64,000 bases of DNA, from contig NZ_CP101456.1 of the NCBI RefSeq assembly GCF_024362485.1, positions 3,100,001 to 3,164,000 of the forward strand, written 5' to 3'. The notes below the pieces were generated by a model that was not told the DNA's origin, ran no database searches, and saw nothing but the letters and a program-made list of their open reading frames with translations. Numbering within the stretch: position 1 is the stretch's first letter; each line of letters opens with the position of its first letter. Positions 1-8,099 of this stretch are shown one piece after another. The translations under genes and the position numbers were made by a program. This stretch comes from Natronobeatus ordinarius. Lineage in GTDB: Archaea; Halobacteriota; Halobacteria; Halobacteriales; Natrialbaceae.

Positions 1-79
1 CATCGAGGGCTTCTTCGACGTCGTCAACTGGGAGAAAGTCGACGAAGAGTACCAGAAGTGTCTCGACCACTTCGAGTAG
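1..79 (+). CDS. C-terminal end of an unidentified protein (partial)
   Basis: An open frame enters from the left edge (phase: first full codon at base 2) and gives 25 residues ending VDEEYQKCLDHFE before TAG at 77-79. Codon use (third-position G/C) is like the neighbours. Too little is present to name the protein. It is followed by the minisatellite and then the lactate dehydrogenase gene. Confidence 0.55.
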   Translation, partial: IEGFFDVVNWEKVDEEYQKCLDHFE

Positions 80-138
80 TCGACCGGACGACCGTCCGGT
101 AGCCGACCAGGTACACGTTCTAGTTCTTTCGACGACCG

Positions 139-338
139 TCTCCGAGAGCGACGCCTCCCCGACGAGCGCAACTGTCTCCGAAAGCGACGCCTCCCCGACG
201 AGCGCAACTGTCTCCGAAAGCGACGCCTCCCCGACGAGCGCAACTGTCTCCGAAAGCGACGCCTCCCCGACGAGCGCAACTGTCTCCGAAAGCGACGCCT
301 CCCCGACGAGCGCAACTGTCTCCGAGAGCGACGCCTCC
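139..338. repeat. 36-bp tandem repeat (minisatellite), about 5.6 copies
   Basis: Units begin at 139, 175, 211, 247, 283 and 319 (the last is a 20-nt partial). Each unit starts TCTCCGAAAGCGACGCCTCC and ends with CCGACGAGCGCAACTG. Copies are identical except that the first and last read GAG where the inner ones read GAA. Because 36 is a multiple of three, the minus strand stays open as a 12-residue repeat (GGVAFGDSCARR). There are no spacers, so this is not CRISPR. The array ends about 27 nt before the TATA box of the next gene. Confidence 0.95.
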
Positions 339-364
339 GACGAATGCCGGTTCGACGGCGACCA

Positions 365-370
365 TTTATT
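365..370 (+). promoter_or_regulatory. TATA box of the D-lactate dehydrogenase gene
   Basis: TTTATT is centred about 27 nt before the ATG at 395, the spacing expected if transcription starts at the start codon (leaderless mRNA). This spacing decides the start of the downstream gene. Confidence 0.6.
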
Positions 371-394
371 CACCCTCGTGAGCTGTATCGTACC

Positions 395-3300
395 ATGGCA
401 ACAGAGGACATGGAACGCCGGTCGACGGCCGAAGGGCTGAGACCAGCGGCGGACGAGGGTGGGCACGAACGACTCGCCCGCGACCTTCGGGCGGCCTGTG
501 ACGGCGACGTCCGGTTCGACCGGTACACGCGCGTCTGTTACGCGACCGACGGGAGTATCTACGGCGCCGAGCCCGCAGGAGTCGTCTTCCCGCGAGACGT
601 CGCCGACGTCCAGGCAGCGGTCCGCGTCGCGAGCGACCACGAGGTGCCCGTCCTCCCCAGGGGAGCCGGCTCCTCGCTCGCAGGACAGGCAGTCGGCCCC
701 GGCTGCGTCGTGCTCGACTGCTCGAGGCACCTCGACGCGATCCTCGAGGTCGACCCCGAGGCCCGAACCGCGCGGGTCCAGCCAGGCGTCGTCCAGGACG
801 ACCTCGACGACCACCTCGCCGAGTGGGGACTGAAGTTCGCGCCCGACCCCGCCTCCGCGAACCGGGCGACGATCGGCGGCGGGATCGGTAACAACTCGAC
901 AGGAGCCCACTCCGTCAGATACGGGATCACGGACGCCTCCGTCGACGAACTCCGGGTGGTGCTCTCGAACGGCGAGCTGATCCACACCCGGGAGGTCGTC
1001 CTCGACGGCGAGGAGTACGAGGACATCGTCTCCCGGGACACCCGCGAGGCCGCGATCTACGAGACCGTGCGCGGACTCGTCGAGGACCACGAGGACGAGA
1101 TCGAAGCGCGGTACCCGAACCTGAAGCGGCGCGTCACCGGCTACAACCTCGACCGAGTGATCTACGAGACCGACGACGGCGAGGCGGTGATCAACCTCTC
1201 GAAACTGCTCGTCGGAGCGGAGGGGACCCTGGGTGTCGTCGTGGAGGCGACCGTCTCGCTCGTGAGCAACCCGGAGGAGACGGCGCTCGCGCTCTACGCC
1301 TTCGAGGACCTGCTCGAGGCGCTCGAGGCGGTCCCCGAGGCCCTCGAGTTCCCCGTCAGCGCGGTCGAGCTGATGGACGAGGAGGTGTTCCGCCTCGCCA
1401 GCGAGTCCGACGGCTACGCCGAGTACGCCGACCCGATCCCCGGCGGGGCCGCGGCCGCGCTCATGCTCGAGTGGGACGACGAACTCGTTTCCGGGGACGA
1501 TCAACGCGCGGCGTTCGAGTCGGCCGTCGCCGACACCACCGCGCACTTCGTCGCGAACGGCGACGCCTTCGACGTCCTCGAGGCGTACGAGGAGGCCGAC
1601 CAGGAGCGGCTGTGGAAGCTTCGGAAGGCGGCGATTCCGCTGTTGATGAGCCTCGAGGGCGACCCGAAGCCGTACCCGTTCATCGAGGACGCGACCGTCC
1701 CGCCCGCAGAGCTCGCCGAGTACGTCTCGGCCTTCGAGGAGATCCTCGAGGCCCACGACACCTCGGCGGCCTACTTCGCCCACGCGGGATCGGGGACGCT
1801 CCACATCCGGCCAATCTTGAACCTGAAGGAGGAAGGCGGCGTCGAGGCGATGCGTTCGATCGCCGACGACGTGACGGACCTCGTCCTCGAGCACCACGGC
1901 TCGTTCTCGGGCGAACACGGCGACGGGATGGCCCGCACCGAGTTCACGCCCAAGATGTACGGCGAGGAGCTCTGGGGGGCGTTCAAGCGGGTGAAGACGG
2001 CGTTCGACCCCGACTGGCTGTTGCACCCGGGCAACGTCGTCTACCGCGACGGCCCCGACGACCCCGGTCCGGACTCGCCACGCGGCGTCGGCGCCGACAT
2101 GCGCGAGCACCTCCGGTACGGCCCCGACTACTACTCGCTCGAGCCACGGACGACGCTCGAGTTCGACGACGAGGGCGGCTTCTCCCACCTCGTCGAGCTC
2201 TGCAACGGCTGTGGGACCTGCCGACAGACCGATCGCGACGTGATGTGTCCGACCTATCGTGCGAGCGAAGAGGAGATCACGACGACCCGCGGCCGGGCGA
2301 ACCTGCTCCGGGCGGCGGTCAGCGGCGACCTCCCACCCGAGGAGCTGTACACGGAGGAGTTCCAGCGACGCGTCCTCGACCTCTGTATCGGCTGTAAGGG
2401 CTGTCAGAGCGACTGCCCGACGGGCGTCGACCTGGCGAAGCTCAAGGCCGAAGTGAAACACCAGTACCACGACCGCGAGGGAATCAGCGCCCGCGAACGG
2501 CTGTTCGCGAACGTCGATCGGCTCGCCGCCCTGGGAAGCCGGCTCGCACCGCTGTCGAACTACGGTCCCCGACTCCCCGGCTCGCGTCGGCTCCTCGAGC
2601 GAACGCTGGGAATCGCGCCCGAGCGCTCGCTACCGTCGTTCGCCGGGGAGTCGCTCGTCTCGTGGTACGACGAGCGCGGCCCACGGGTGAACCCCGCGAC
2701 AGCGATCGACCGCGTGGTGCTCTACCCGGACACGTACACCAACTACACCGACCCCGACCCGGGGAAGGCCGCCGTCGCGGTGCTCGAGGCTGCGGACGTC
2801 CACGTCGAGATTCCGTCTCTCGGCCCGACGGGTCGGGCGGCCTACTCCCAGGGCCTGCTCGACGTCGCGGCCGACCGGGCGACGGCGCTGCTCGACGACC
2901 TCGAGTCCCATCTCGAGCGCGGTCGGTCGGTTCTCTTTCTCGAGCCCTCCGACGCCTCGATGGTCGTCGACGAGTACGGCTCGCTGCTGTCCGATTCGCG
3001 AGTCGAGACGCTCGCCGCGAACGCCGTCGGCGTCTGTGCGTACCTCGACTGGAATCGCGTGGTCGACTCGCTCGCCTTCGACGCCGATGTGACCCTCGCT
3101 TATCACGGCCACTGTCACCAGAAGGCCCTCGGCCGTGATCACCACGCCGTCACCGTCCTCCGTCAGGCTGGCTACGCGGTCGACCCGCTCGAGTCGGGCT
3201 GCTGTGGCATGGCCGGCAGCTTCGGCTACGAGGCCGACCACTACGACCTCTCGCGAGCGATCGGCCGCCTGCTCCTCGAGCAACTCGACGAGAGTGCCGG

Positions 3301-3409
3301 CGAGGCAGTGGTCGCCCCCGGTGCCTCCTGTCGAACGCAGGTCGGCGACTTCGCGGGGTACGACCGGCCCCACCATCCGATCGAGGCGCTGGCGGCCGCA
3401 CTCGAGTGA
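395..3409 (+). CDS. FAD-linked oxidase/Fe-S protein, probable D-lactate dehydrogenase
   Basis: Single 1004-residue chain combining the flavin and iron-sulfur halves that are separate in GlcD/GlcF. The FAD_binding_4 domain comes first (PRGAGSSLAGQ at about 88-98), then the FAD-oxidase C-terminal domain to about residue 550. Two 4Fe-4S clusters follow (CNGCGTC at 603-609; CIGCKGC at 664-670 with C674), and then CCG-type cysteine-rich motifs (HGHCHQKAL, GCCGMAGSFGYE near 936). Such fused proteins oxidise D-lactate or glycolate and pass electrons to the respiratory chain at the membrane. ATG 395 is chosen because of the TATA box 27 nt upstream; the frame is open 17 codons further up. The exact substrate is inferred. 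Confidence 0.88.
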   Translation: MATEDMERRSTAEGLRPAADEGGHERLARDLRAACDGDVRFDRYTRVCYATDGSIYGAEPAGVVFPRDVADVQAAVRVASDHEVPVLPRGAGSSLAGQAVGPGCVVLDCSRHLDAILEVDPEARTARVQPGVVQDDLDDHLAEWGLKFAPDPASANRATIGGGIGNNSTGAHSVRYGITDASVDELRVVLSNGELIHTREVVLDGEEYEDIVSRDTREAAIYETVRGLVEDHEDEIEARYPNLKRRVTGYNLDRVIYETDDGEAVINLSKLLVGAEGTLGVVVEATVSLVSNPEETALALYAFEDLLEALEAVPEALEFPVSAVELMDEEVFRLASESDGYAEYADPIPGGAAAALMLEWDDELVSGDDQRAAFESAVADTTAHFVANGDAFDVLEAYEEADQERLWKLRKAAIPLLMSLEGDPKPYPFIEDATVPPAELAEYVSAFEEILEAHDTSAAYFAHAGSGTLHIRPILNLKEEGGVEAMRSIADDVTDLVLEHHGSFSGEHGDGMARTEFTPKMYGEELWGAFKRVKTAFDPDWLLHPGNVVYRDGPDDPGPDSPRGVGADMREHLRYGPDYYSLEPRTTLEFDDEGGFSHLVELCNGCGTCRQTDRDVMCPTYRASEEEITTTRGRANLLRAAVSGDLPPEELYTEEFQRRVLDLCIGCKGCQSDCPTGVDLAKLKAEVKHQYHDREGISARERLFANVDRLAALGSRLAPLSNYGPRLPGSRRLLERTLGIAPERSLPSFAGESLVSWYDERGPRVNPATAIDRVVLYPDTYTNYTDPDPGKAAVAVLEAADVHVEIPSLGPTGRAAYSQGLLDVAADRATALLDDLESHLERGRSVLFLEPSDASMVVDEYGSLLSDSRVETLAANAVGVCAYLDWNRVVDSLAFDADVTLAYHGHCHQKALGRDHHAVTVLRQAGYAVDPLESGCCGMAGSFGYEADHYDLSRAIGRLLLEQLDESAGEAVVAPGASCRTQVGDFAGYDRPHHPIEALAAALE

Positions 3410-3461
3410 CGCGCTCGTCCTGGCCCGCAACCCTTTGACGGTCCCCGTCGAAAGGAGCCAC

Positions 3462-3830
3462 ATGGCCGAGGAGCATCCGTTCGACGTCGCACTCGAGAAT
3501 CGGCTCATGGGCAAGGGAATCTACCTCACGCGGTGGGAACAGGAGGGCGACGTCGTCGACTGTGCGTACGAGACCGTCGCGGAGGTGCCGGCGGTCACGA
3601 GCCACGAGGTCGGCGTCGTCGTCCGGACGCTGCTCGAGGTCGCCGACGAGCACGAGGCGTGGACGCCGATCACGCTCGAGGCGACGTCGACGACGACCGA
3701 CGGGACGGTCAGAGGCGAGTGGCGCGTCGAGGCCGACTGGTTCAGGCGACTCTACGACGACCTCTCGGAACTCGAATTCTCGGAACTCGTGCTGTCGTCG
3801 GTGGAGAACCGATCGGCGCGAGAACAGTAG
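3462..3830 (+). CDS. conserved-looking hypothetical protein
   Basis: 122 residues, acidic, with no signal peptide or membrane segment. It has a good Shine-Dalgarno (AAAGGAG at 3451-3457) before ATG 3462 and lies 52 nt after the dehydrogenase, so it may be cotranscribed. The sequence alternates short strands and helices with no motif I recognise. No function can be assigned. Confidence 0.75.
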   Translation: MAEEHPFDVALENRLMGKGIYLTRWEQEGDVVDCAYETVAEVPAVTSHEVGVVVRTLLEVADEHEAWTPITLEATSTTTDGTVRGEWRVEADWFRRLYDDLSELEFSELVLSSVENRSAREQ

Positions 3831-3870
3831 TATTAAGTTTTGTGGCCGCGCGTTGTTGAGACAATCCATC

Positions 3871-4479
3871 ATGACCGGCGAGCACGTCTTCGTTTCTCAC
3901 GATCAGGCAGACCTCGAGCTGGTTCAGGACCTGTTCTCGACGGTGAAGAACTTCCCCTTCGGCGTGCACCTCGCCCTCGAGGAGGTGGGGTCCGGTCGGG
4001 CGCGAGAGCGGCTCAAAGCGCGGATCGCGAACAGCGACGTCGTTGTCGCCGTCCTCACCGAGTCCTCGGCCGACAGCCAGTGGCTCAACCAGGAGGTCGG
4101 CTACGCGCTCGCGAGCGGCGTCCCCGTCCTCCCGCTGTACGACCGCGAGTCGCTTCGCTCCGGCTACCTCGCCGACGTCGACGGCGTCGAGATCGCTCGA
4201 GACAACTTGACGGTCACGATCTTCAACCTCCTCAGCCGGCTTCGAGCGCAGCTCGCCCCGCTCGGGGCGCTGTCGGTTCCCGACTGGTACGTTCGGTTCC
4301 CCTGCACGATGCCCGACTGTGGCCACCCGGTCACCCTCGAGATCAGCCAGGGACAGCCGAAGCTGTGGAAGCTCCGCGAGCACGGTCACCTCCTCGAGAC
4401 GACGTGTGACGTCTGTGAGACGACGTACTACTTCGACCCGGCGACGATCGGCTTCGTCCGACGCGAGAGCGCACCCTGA
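3871..4479 (+). CDS. stand-alone TIR-domain protein with C-terminal zinc knuckles
   Basis: 202 residues. Residues 4-115 are a TIR fold: VFVSHDQAD at the start, LALEEVGSG in the box-2 region, then SDVVVAVLTESSADSQW. Glu75 in WLNQEVGYAL sits where NAD-cleaving TIR enzymes carry the catalytic glutamate. The C-terminal part has C145-x4-C150 and C179-x2-C182, a likely zinc-binding module. TATTAA at about 3830-3835 may be its TATA box. The family includes NADases of antiviral defence systems, but no partner defence gene is adjacent. The domain call is firm; NADase activity is inference. Confidence 0.82.
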   Translation: MTGEHVFVSHDQADLELVQDLFSTVKNFPFGVHLALEEVGSGRARERLKARIANSDVVVAVLTESSADSQWLNQEVGYALASGVPVLPLYDRESLRSGYLADVDGVEIARDNLTVTIFNLLSRLRAQLAPLGALSVPDWYVRFPCTMPDCGHPVTLEISQGQPKLWKLREHGHLLETTCDVCETTYYFDPATIGFVRRESAP

Positions 4480-4490
4480 TCGCAGCCGGA

Positions 4491-5159
4491 CTACCGGAGT
4501 CGGTCGTAGGCGTCTTTGACGAGCGTAAACGCCGACCGACTGCCGCTCTTTCGGTCCGGGTGCGCCCGCTTGATCTGTCTGAGAAACGCCTCGCGAATCG
4601 CTTCGTCCGTCGCTCCCTCGTCGACGCCGAGGACCGCACGCGCTTCCGTCGTTCGCATCATCACGTCCGCGACGACGCCATCCGCTTTGGCTCGCTCCGT
4701 GCAGTCGGCGCACAGCGCTTCGGTTCGGTCGTCGATCGTCGTGACGCGAAAGAGCTCCGCTTCGACCCACTCGTGACACTGGCTACAGCAGCTCCGGGTC
4801 GTGGCGAGTTCGGTCGTTTCCACGTCCGACCGGCCGTTCGCGACCGACGGCTCGGTGTTCCCATCACTCCGGCCAGGGACTTCCGCGAGACAGTCCGGAC
4901 AGCAGGTGACGACCGTCCCGTCGACGAGGACGACGTCCTCGAGGTCGCCACGCGAAAAGTCGCCGGTACAGCCGTCACAGTCGGCACGACATCGATCGAG
5001 CGAAGCGAGGCGTTCGACCGCCTCGCGAGCGTACGGCTCACAGTCGAGACAGCACGCGACCGTTTCCCCGTCCGGCATCGACACGGTGGTGAGCCGGTCG
5101 AGGAGAACGAGCCGTCCACAGCCGTCACATCCGTCGCGCCGTCCGTCGACTACTGCCAT
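4491..5159 (-). CDS. J-domain protein with N-terminal CxxC zinc fingers
   Basis: 222 residues. Three pairs of CxxC-type knuckles come first (CDGC at 11-14, CCLDC, CDGC, CCPDC, CSQC, CADC). A C-terminal J domain follows (about 172-222) with the diagnostic HPD in KRAHPDRKSG and the helix ending VKDAYDRL. It probably docks a client or partner onto DnaK; the zinc fingers suggest protein or nucleic-acid binding. The start at 5159 is supported by CTATATC at 5183-5190 on the opposite strand, about 27 nt upstream (leaderless). It converges with the TIR gene, 11 nt apart. Confidence 0.85.
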   Translation of the reverse strand: MAVVDGRRDGCDGCGRLVLLDRLTTVSMPDGETVACCLDCEPYAREAVERLASLDRCRADCDGCTGDFSRGDLEDVVLVDGTVVTCCPDCLAEVPGRSDGNTEPSVANGRSDVETTELATTRSCCSQCHEWVEAELFRVTTIDDRTEALCADCTERAKADGVVADVMMRTTEARAVLGVDEGATDEAIREAFLRQIKRAHPDRKSGSRSAFTLVKDAYDRLR

Positions 5160-5250
5160 CGGGTGAGGGATTCGGCATCGTCCTATATCAGTCCTGTCGT
5201 CGCGTCGGTGACTGAATCCAGATTCGGCGCACCCGTCGACGCCCGACGGG

Positions 5251-5374
5251 ATATAGCACCCGTTGAAAGTCATTGCACACCCGGTCACGAACGTCAGCGG
5301 CCAGCCTCGACGACGAGGCCGAGGCTGGCCGCTCGGCTGTGACCGGGTGTAAATCGTTTCAACGAGTACTATAG
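5251..5374. repeat. long imperfect palindrome, dispersed repeat copy 1
   Basis: Two arms of about 58 bp are inverted around GACGACGAGG. The left arm begins ATATAGCACCCGTTGAAAG and contains CACACCCGGTCAC and GCGGCCAGCCTCG. The reverse complement of the right arm begins CTATAGTACTCGTTGAAAC and contains ACACCCGGTCACAG and GCGGCCAGCCTCGGC. A related copy is at 13443-13558. No ORF lies inside. It resembles a MITE or a structured intergenic element. Confidence 0.8.
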
Positions 5375-5639
5375 TAAGCGATTACCACAGAACGGCGACG
5401 ACGGAAGCCGCAGATCGAACGCGAGCGGTGGACGCGAAAGGAGTGGATAACGAAGTCCGAACACGGCTACGGAGCGAGTGCGAGGGCCATCCTCGCACGC
5501 CAGCGCCCTGTCCGTTGGCCGACTCCCGGCGACGCCAGTCGCCGAGGTTCCTCCTCTCCTGTCACCAGTTTCGGCGAGCGACGATCGGGCATAACCGAGA
5601 ACCGGGAGACCAATAGGGCCCGAGCACCGACTCGAGGGT
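5375..5639. other. intergenic, no gene seen
   Basis: Together with 5160-5250 this flanks the palindrome. Only short, poorly supported frames are present, and I see no RNA gene. Confidence 0.5.
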
Positions 5640-6068
5640 ATGGCCGAAACCGTTCGGATACCCGGATTTGGAGACGGGGCGGATCGCGAAACGGTGTTCG
5701 TCGGCGTCGTCGACGTGGCGCTGCTTGCGGGACTCGTTCTCCTGGGGCAGCTGAGCCACGGACAGAACCCGCTCGCGGAGCCGCTGGGCGCACTCGAGGC
5801 GATCGCGCCGTTCGTCCTCGCCTGGATCGTCGTGGCCCCCTTTGCAGGCGTCTACGCTCGAGCGGTGCTGTCCTCGCCGACGGCAGCCGTTCGAGTGACG
5901 GTAATCGGGTGGCTCGCGGCGGCGAATGTCGGATTTATTTTGCGCGCCTCGCCGTGGTTCGAGGGCGGAATCGCCTGGGCGTTCCCGCTCGTGATGACCG
6001 GAATGGGACTGCTCTTGCTCGTCGGCTGGCGCCTCGCCTACGTGGCGCTCGCCGGCGGCGGACGCTAA
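5640..6068 (+). CDS. DUF3054-type four-helix membrane protein
   Basis: 142 residues with four predicted membrane helices (roughly 22-40, 57-78, 84-105 and 113-137). It matches my recollection of the small haloarchaeal/bacterial DUF3054 family in length and in the WIVVAPFAGVY region of helix 2. The function is unknown. It is convergent with the NosL-NosD gene, 30 nt apart. Confidence 0.75.
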   Translation: MAETVRIPGFGDGADRETVFVGVVDVALLAGLVLLGQLSHGQNPLAEPLGALEAIAPFVLAWIVVAPFAGVYARAVLSSPTAAVRVTVIGWLAAANVGFILRASPWFEGGIAWAFPLVMTGMGLLLLVGWRLAYVALAGGGR

Positions 6069-6098
6069 CGAACCGGCCCAGAACGGTCGCTCGAACAC

Positions 6099-8039
6099 CT
6101 ACGAGTTCTCAGATTCAGGGTCACAGTGGCGCTCCTCGAGTTCCCACTCGACCGCGTCGAACCAGTCGGCGTTCGTCGGCTCACACAGCGGCGCCGTGTC
6201 GACGATGTCTCCCGCTCGCATTCCCGGCACCGTCGCCTCGAACGACGAGACGGCGTCGATGACGGGCGCCCGGGCGAGCGTTGGCGTCCCGTCGACGTCG
6301 GGGAGCCGCTGGTCGACGGGGTGGGTCGGCGAGAACGATCGCTCGAGGACGACGCCGTCTGTCTCCCCGATCGAGCCGTCCCAGTAGTTCCCTCGTTCGT
6401 CCTGGGTCCAGACGCGAAGCGGCGTGAACGGGCCGCTGCTGGCGTGGTCGACGTTGTCGACGAAGTCGTTGCCGACCACCAGGTTAGTCGGCAGCATCGA
6501 CCGCGCCTGCATCCCTTGGACGTTGCCGGCGATGACGTTCTCCTCGTAGATCGTGTTCGAGGCCTCGGCCCGAAGGCCGACCTGATTGCCCACGATGACG
6601 TTCCGGGCCACGTAACTGTCGCTGCCCTCGGGACGGATCCCTCTCGGATTGCCGACGACTTCGTTCTCGACGATCCCGATCCGTTCGGGGCCGGTCATGA
6701 CGTAGATCCCCACGTTGTCCTGGTCGCTGGCGTGGTTGTTCGCGATCAGCGCGTCCGACGTGTACATGAAGTGAACGCCCATCCGGCCGCCTTCCATGTG
6801 GTTACCCCGGATAACGATCCCGTCGGCGCGGTGGGTGTAGACGCCGTCCCGACCGTCGATGAACGTCGAGTCTTCGATCACGCCCGGCGAGTGCATCGCG
6901 ACGACGCCCATGTAGCCATCGCGCCAGTTCTCGGCCCCGTACACCGTGACGTTCCGGACGACTGCGTCGGGGCTGTGGCGGAGCAAGACGCCGTTGGCGG
7001 GCGTCTCGATCGTCACGTCCTCGATCAGCGCACCCGCGGCGCCGGTCGTCACGACGCCCGCGTCACCCTCGCTGTACGCACCCTCGAGGTCGTCCTCCCA
7101 CGCTTCCAGGTCGGCGTCCTCGTCCGGCTGGTGGTCGACGGCCAGCTCGTCGCCGGTCTCCTCGCCGACGCCAGTTAGTTCGAGGCCCACGACCGCGGCT
7201 CGTGGCGACTCGAGGGCCACGACCGAGCCGTTCCCGCCGCCATCGATCGTCACGTCGCCCTCGCCCCGGAGCGTGATCGGCCGGTCGATCGTCACCGTCT
7301 CCTCGTACGTTCCGTCGGGGACGACGACCGTCTCGTTCGCCCCGGCGGCGTCGATCGCTCCCTGGATCGTGTCGGCATCCTCGCCGACGACGACCGTCTC
7401 GGGGCGCTCGAGCAGGGCTCGCGAGTCGTCGACGAGCGCGTCCGCGTTCGCGTGGTGATCGTCGACGCGCTCGCGGACCGTCCCGGCGTCGTCGAGGTCG
7501 AACTCCGTCTCGAGGACGGCCTCCCAGGTCAGGACCGAGCCCCCGTGGTCGTCGACGAACGCCTCGGCCGCGGCCCGGTCGCCGAACGGGACGACCGTCT
7601 CGCTCGACGGCGTTCGGGCGTCGCTCCCGACGACGTAGACGGCGTCGGCCGCGTCGACCCAGCCGGGTTCGGCGGCCGGGTTCGGGTAGCCGTCGTCGGT
7701 CAACTCGAGATCGCTCTCTGCGTAATCGGTGACGTAGATCGCGAGCGGGTAGCCAAAGCGCTGTTCGTGGGTTGGCTCCCGCTGGACCTCGACGAACCGC
7801 TCGACGCCGTAGTAGCCCGTGACGTACTGATACTGGGAGTAAAAGACCTGGACTCGAGGGAGTTCGACGTCGTCCTCGAGGGCGACCTCGTCGTCGAAGG
7901 CGAGCCCCATCGAGATGGTGTCGTCGAAGTCGACGGGGTCGGGCGACGTCGAGCCGACGTCGACGAGAAAGAGCCCGACGGCGCCGAGGACGACGACGGC
8001 CGCGACCAGGTACCAGGTGGTCCGGGAGCGTTCGCGCAC
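6099..8039 (-). CDS. nosD: NosL-NosD fusion: exported beta-helix copper-accessory-like protein
   Basis: 646 residues. An uncleaved-looking N-terminal membrane segment (about 8-28) anchors an extracellular protein. Residues about 90-190 resemble NosL (DAADAVYVVGSD, VVPFGDRAAAEAFVDDHGG, SVLTWEAVL). From about 215 there is a pentapeptide-like right-handed beta-helix of the NosD/CASH type (TIQGAIDAA, YEETVTIDRPITLRGEG, many NNH/ENEVVGN turns). NosL and NosD are accessory proteins of nitrous oxide reductase copper-site assembly, but nosZ, nosF and nosY are not in this window. It follows the DyP-like gene by 60 nt on the same strand, so the two are probably cotranscribed. Its role here may be another exported metalloprotein. 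Confidence 0.82.
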   Translation of the reverse strand: MRERSRTTWYLVAAVVVLGAVGLFLVDVGSTSPDPVDFDDTISMGLAFDDEVALEDDVELPRVQVFYSQYQYVTGYYGVERFVEVQREPTHEQRFGYPLAIYVTDYAESDLELTDDGYPNPAAEPGWVDAADAVYVVGSDARTPSSETVVPFGDRAAAEAFVDDHGGSVLTWEAVLETEFDLDDAGTVRERVDDHHANADALVDDSRALLERPETVVVGEDADTIQGAIDAAGANETVVVPDGTYEETVTIDRPITLRGEGDVTIDGGGNGSVVALESPRAAVVGLELTGVGEETGDELAVDHQPDEDADLEAWEDDLEGAYSEGDAGVVTTGAAGALIEDVTIETPANGVLLRHSPDAVVRNVTVYGAENWRDGYMGVVAMHSPGVIEDSTFIDGRDGVYTHRADGIVIRGNHMEGGRMGVHFMYTSDALIANNHASDQDNVGIYVMTGPERIGIVENEVVGNPRGIRPEGSDSYVARNVIVGNQVGLRAEASNTIYEENVIAGNVQGMQARSMLPTNLVVGNDFVDNVDHASSGPFTPLRVWTQDERGNYWDGSIGETDGVVLERSFSPTHPVDQRLPDVDGTPTLARAPVIDAVSSFEATVPGMRAGDIVDTAPLCEPTNADWFDAVEWELEERHCDPESENS

Positions 8040-8099
8040 GGGTAGAGTGTGGGCGTCGACGGAAATGAACCGACTGGTTCGCCCGTCGAAGTCAGAGCG

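Noticed and set aside
139-338. Possible CRISPR array
   Set aside because: The repeats are directly head to tail with no unique spacers, and no cas genes are in the window.
120-365. 81-codon minus-strand ORF made of GGVAFGDSCARR repeats
   Set aside because: It exists only because the 36-bp repeat unit is a multiple of three and has no stop in that frame. It has no promoter or start context of its own and faces away from the neighbouring gene.
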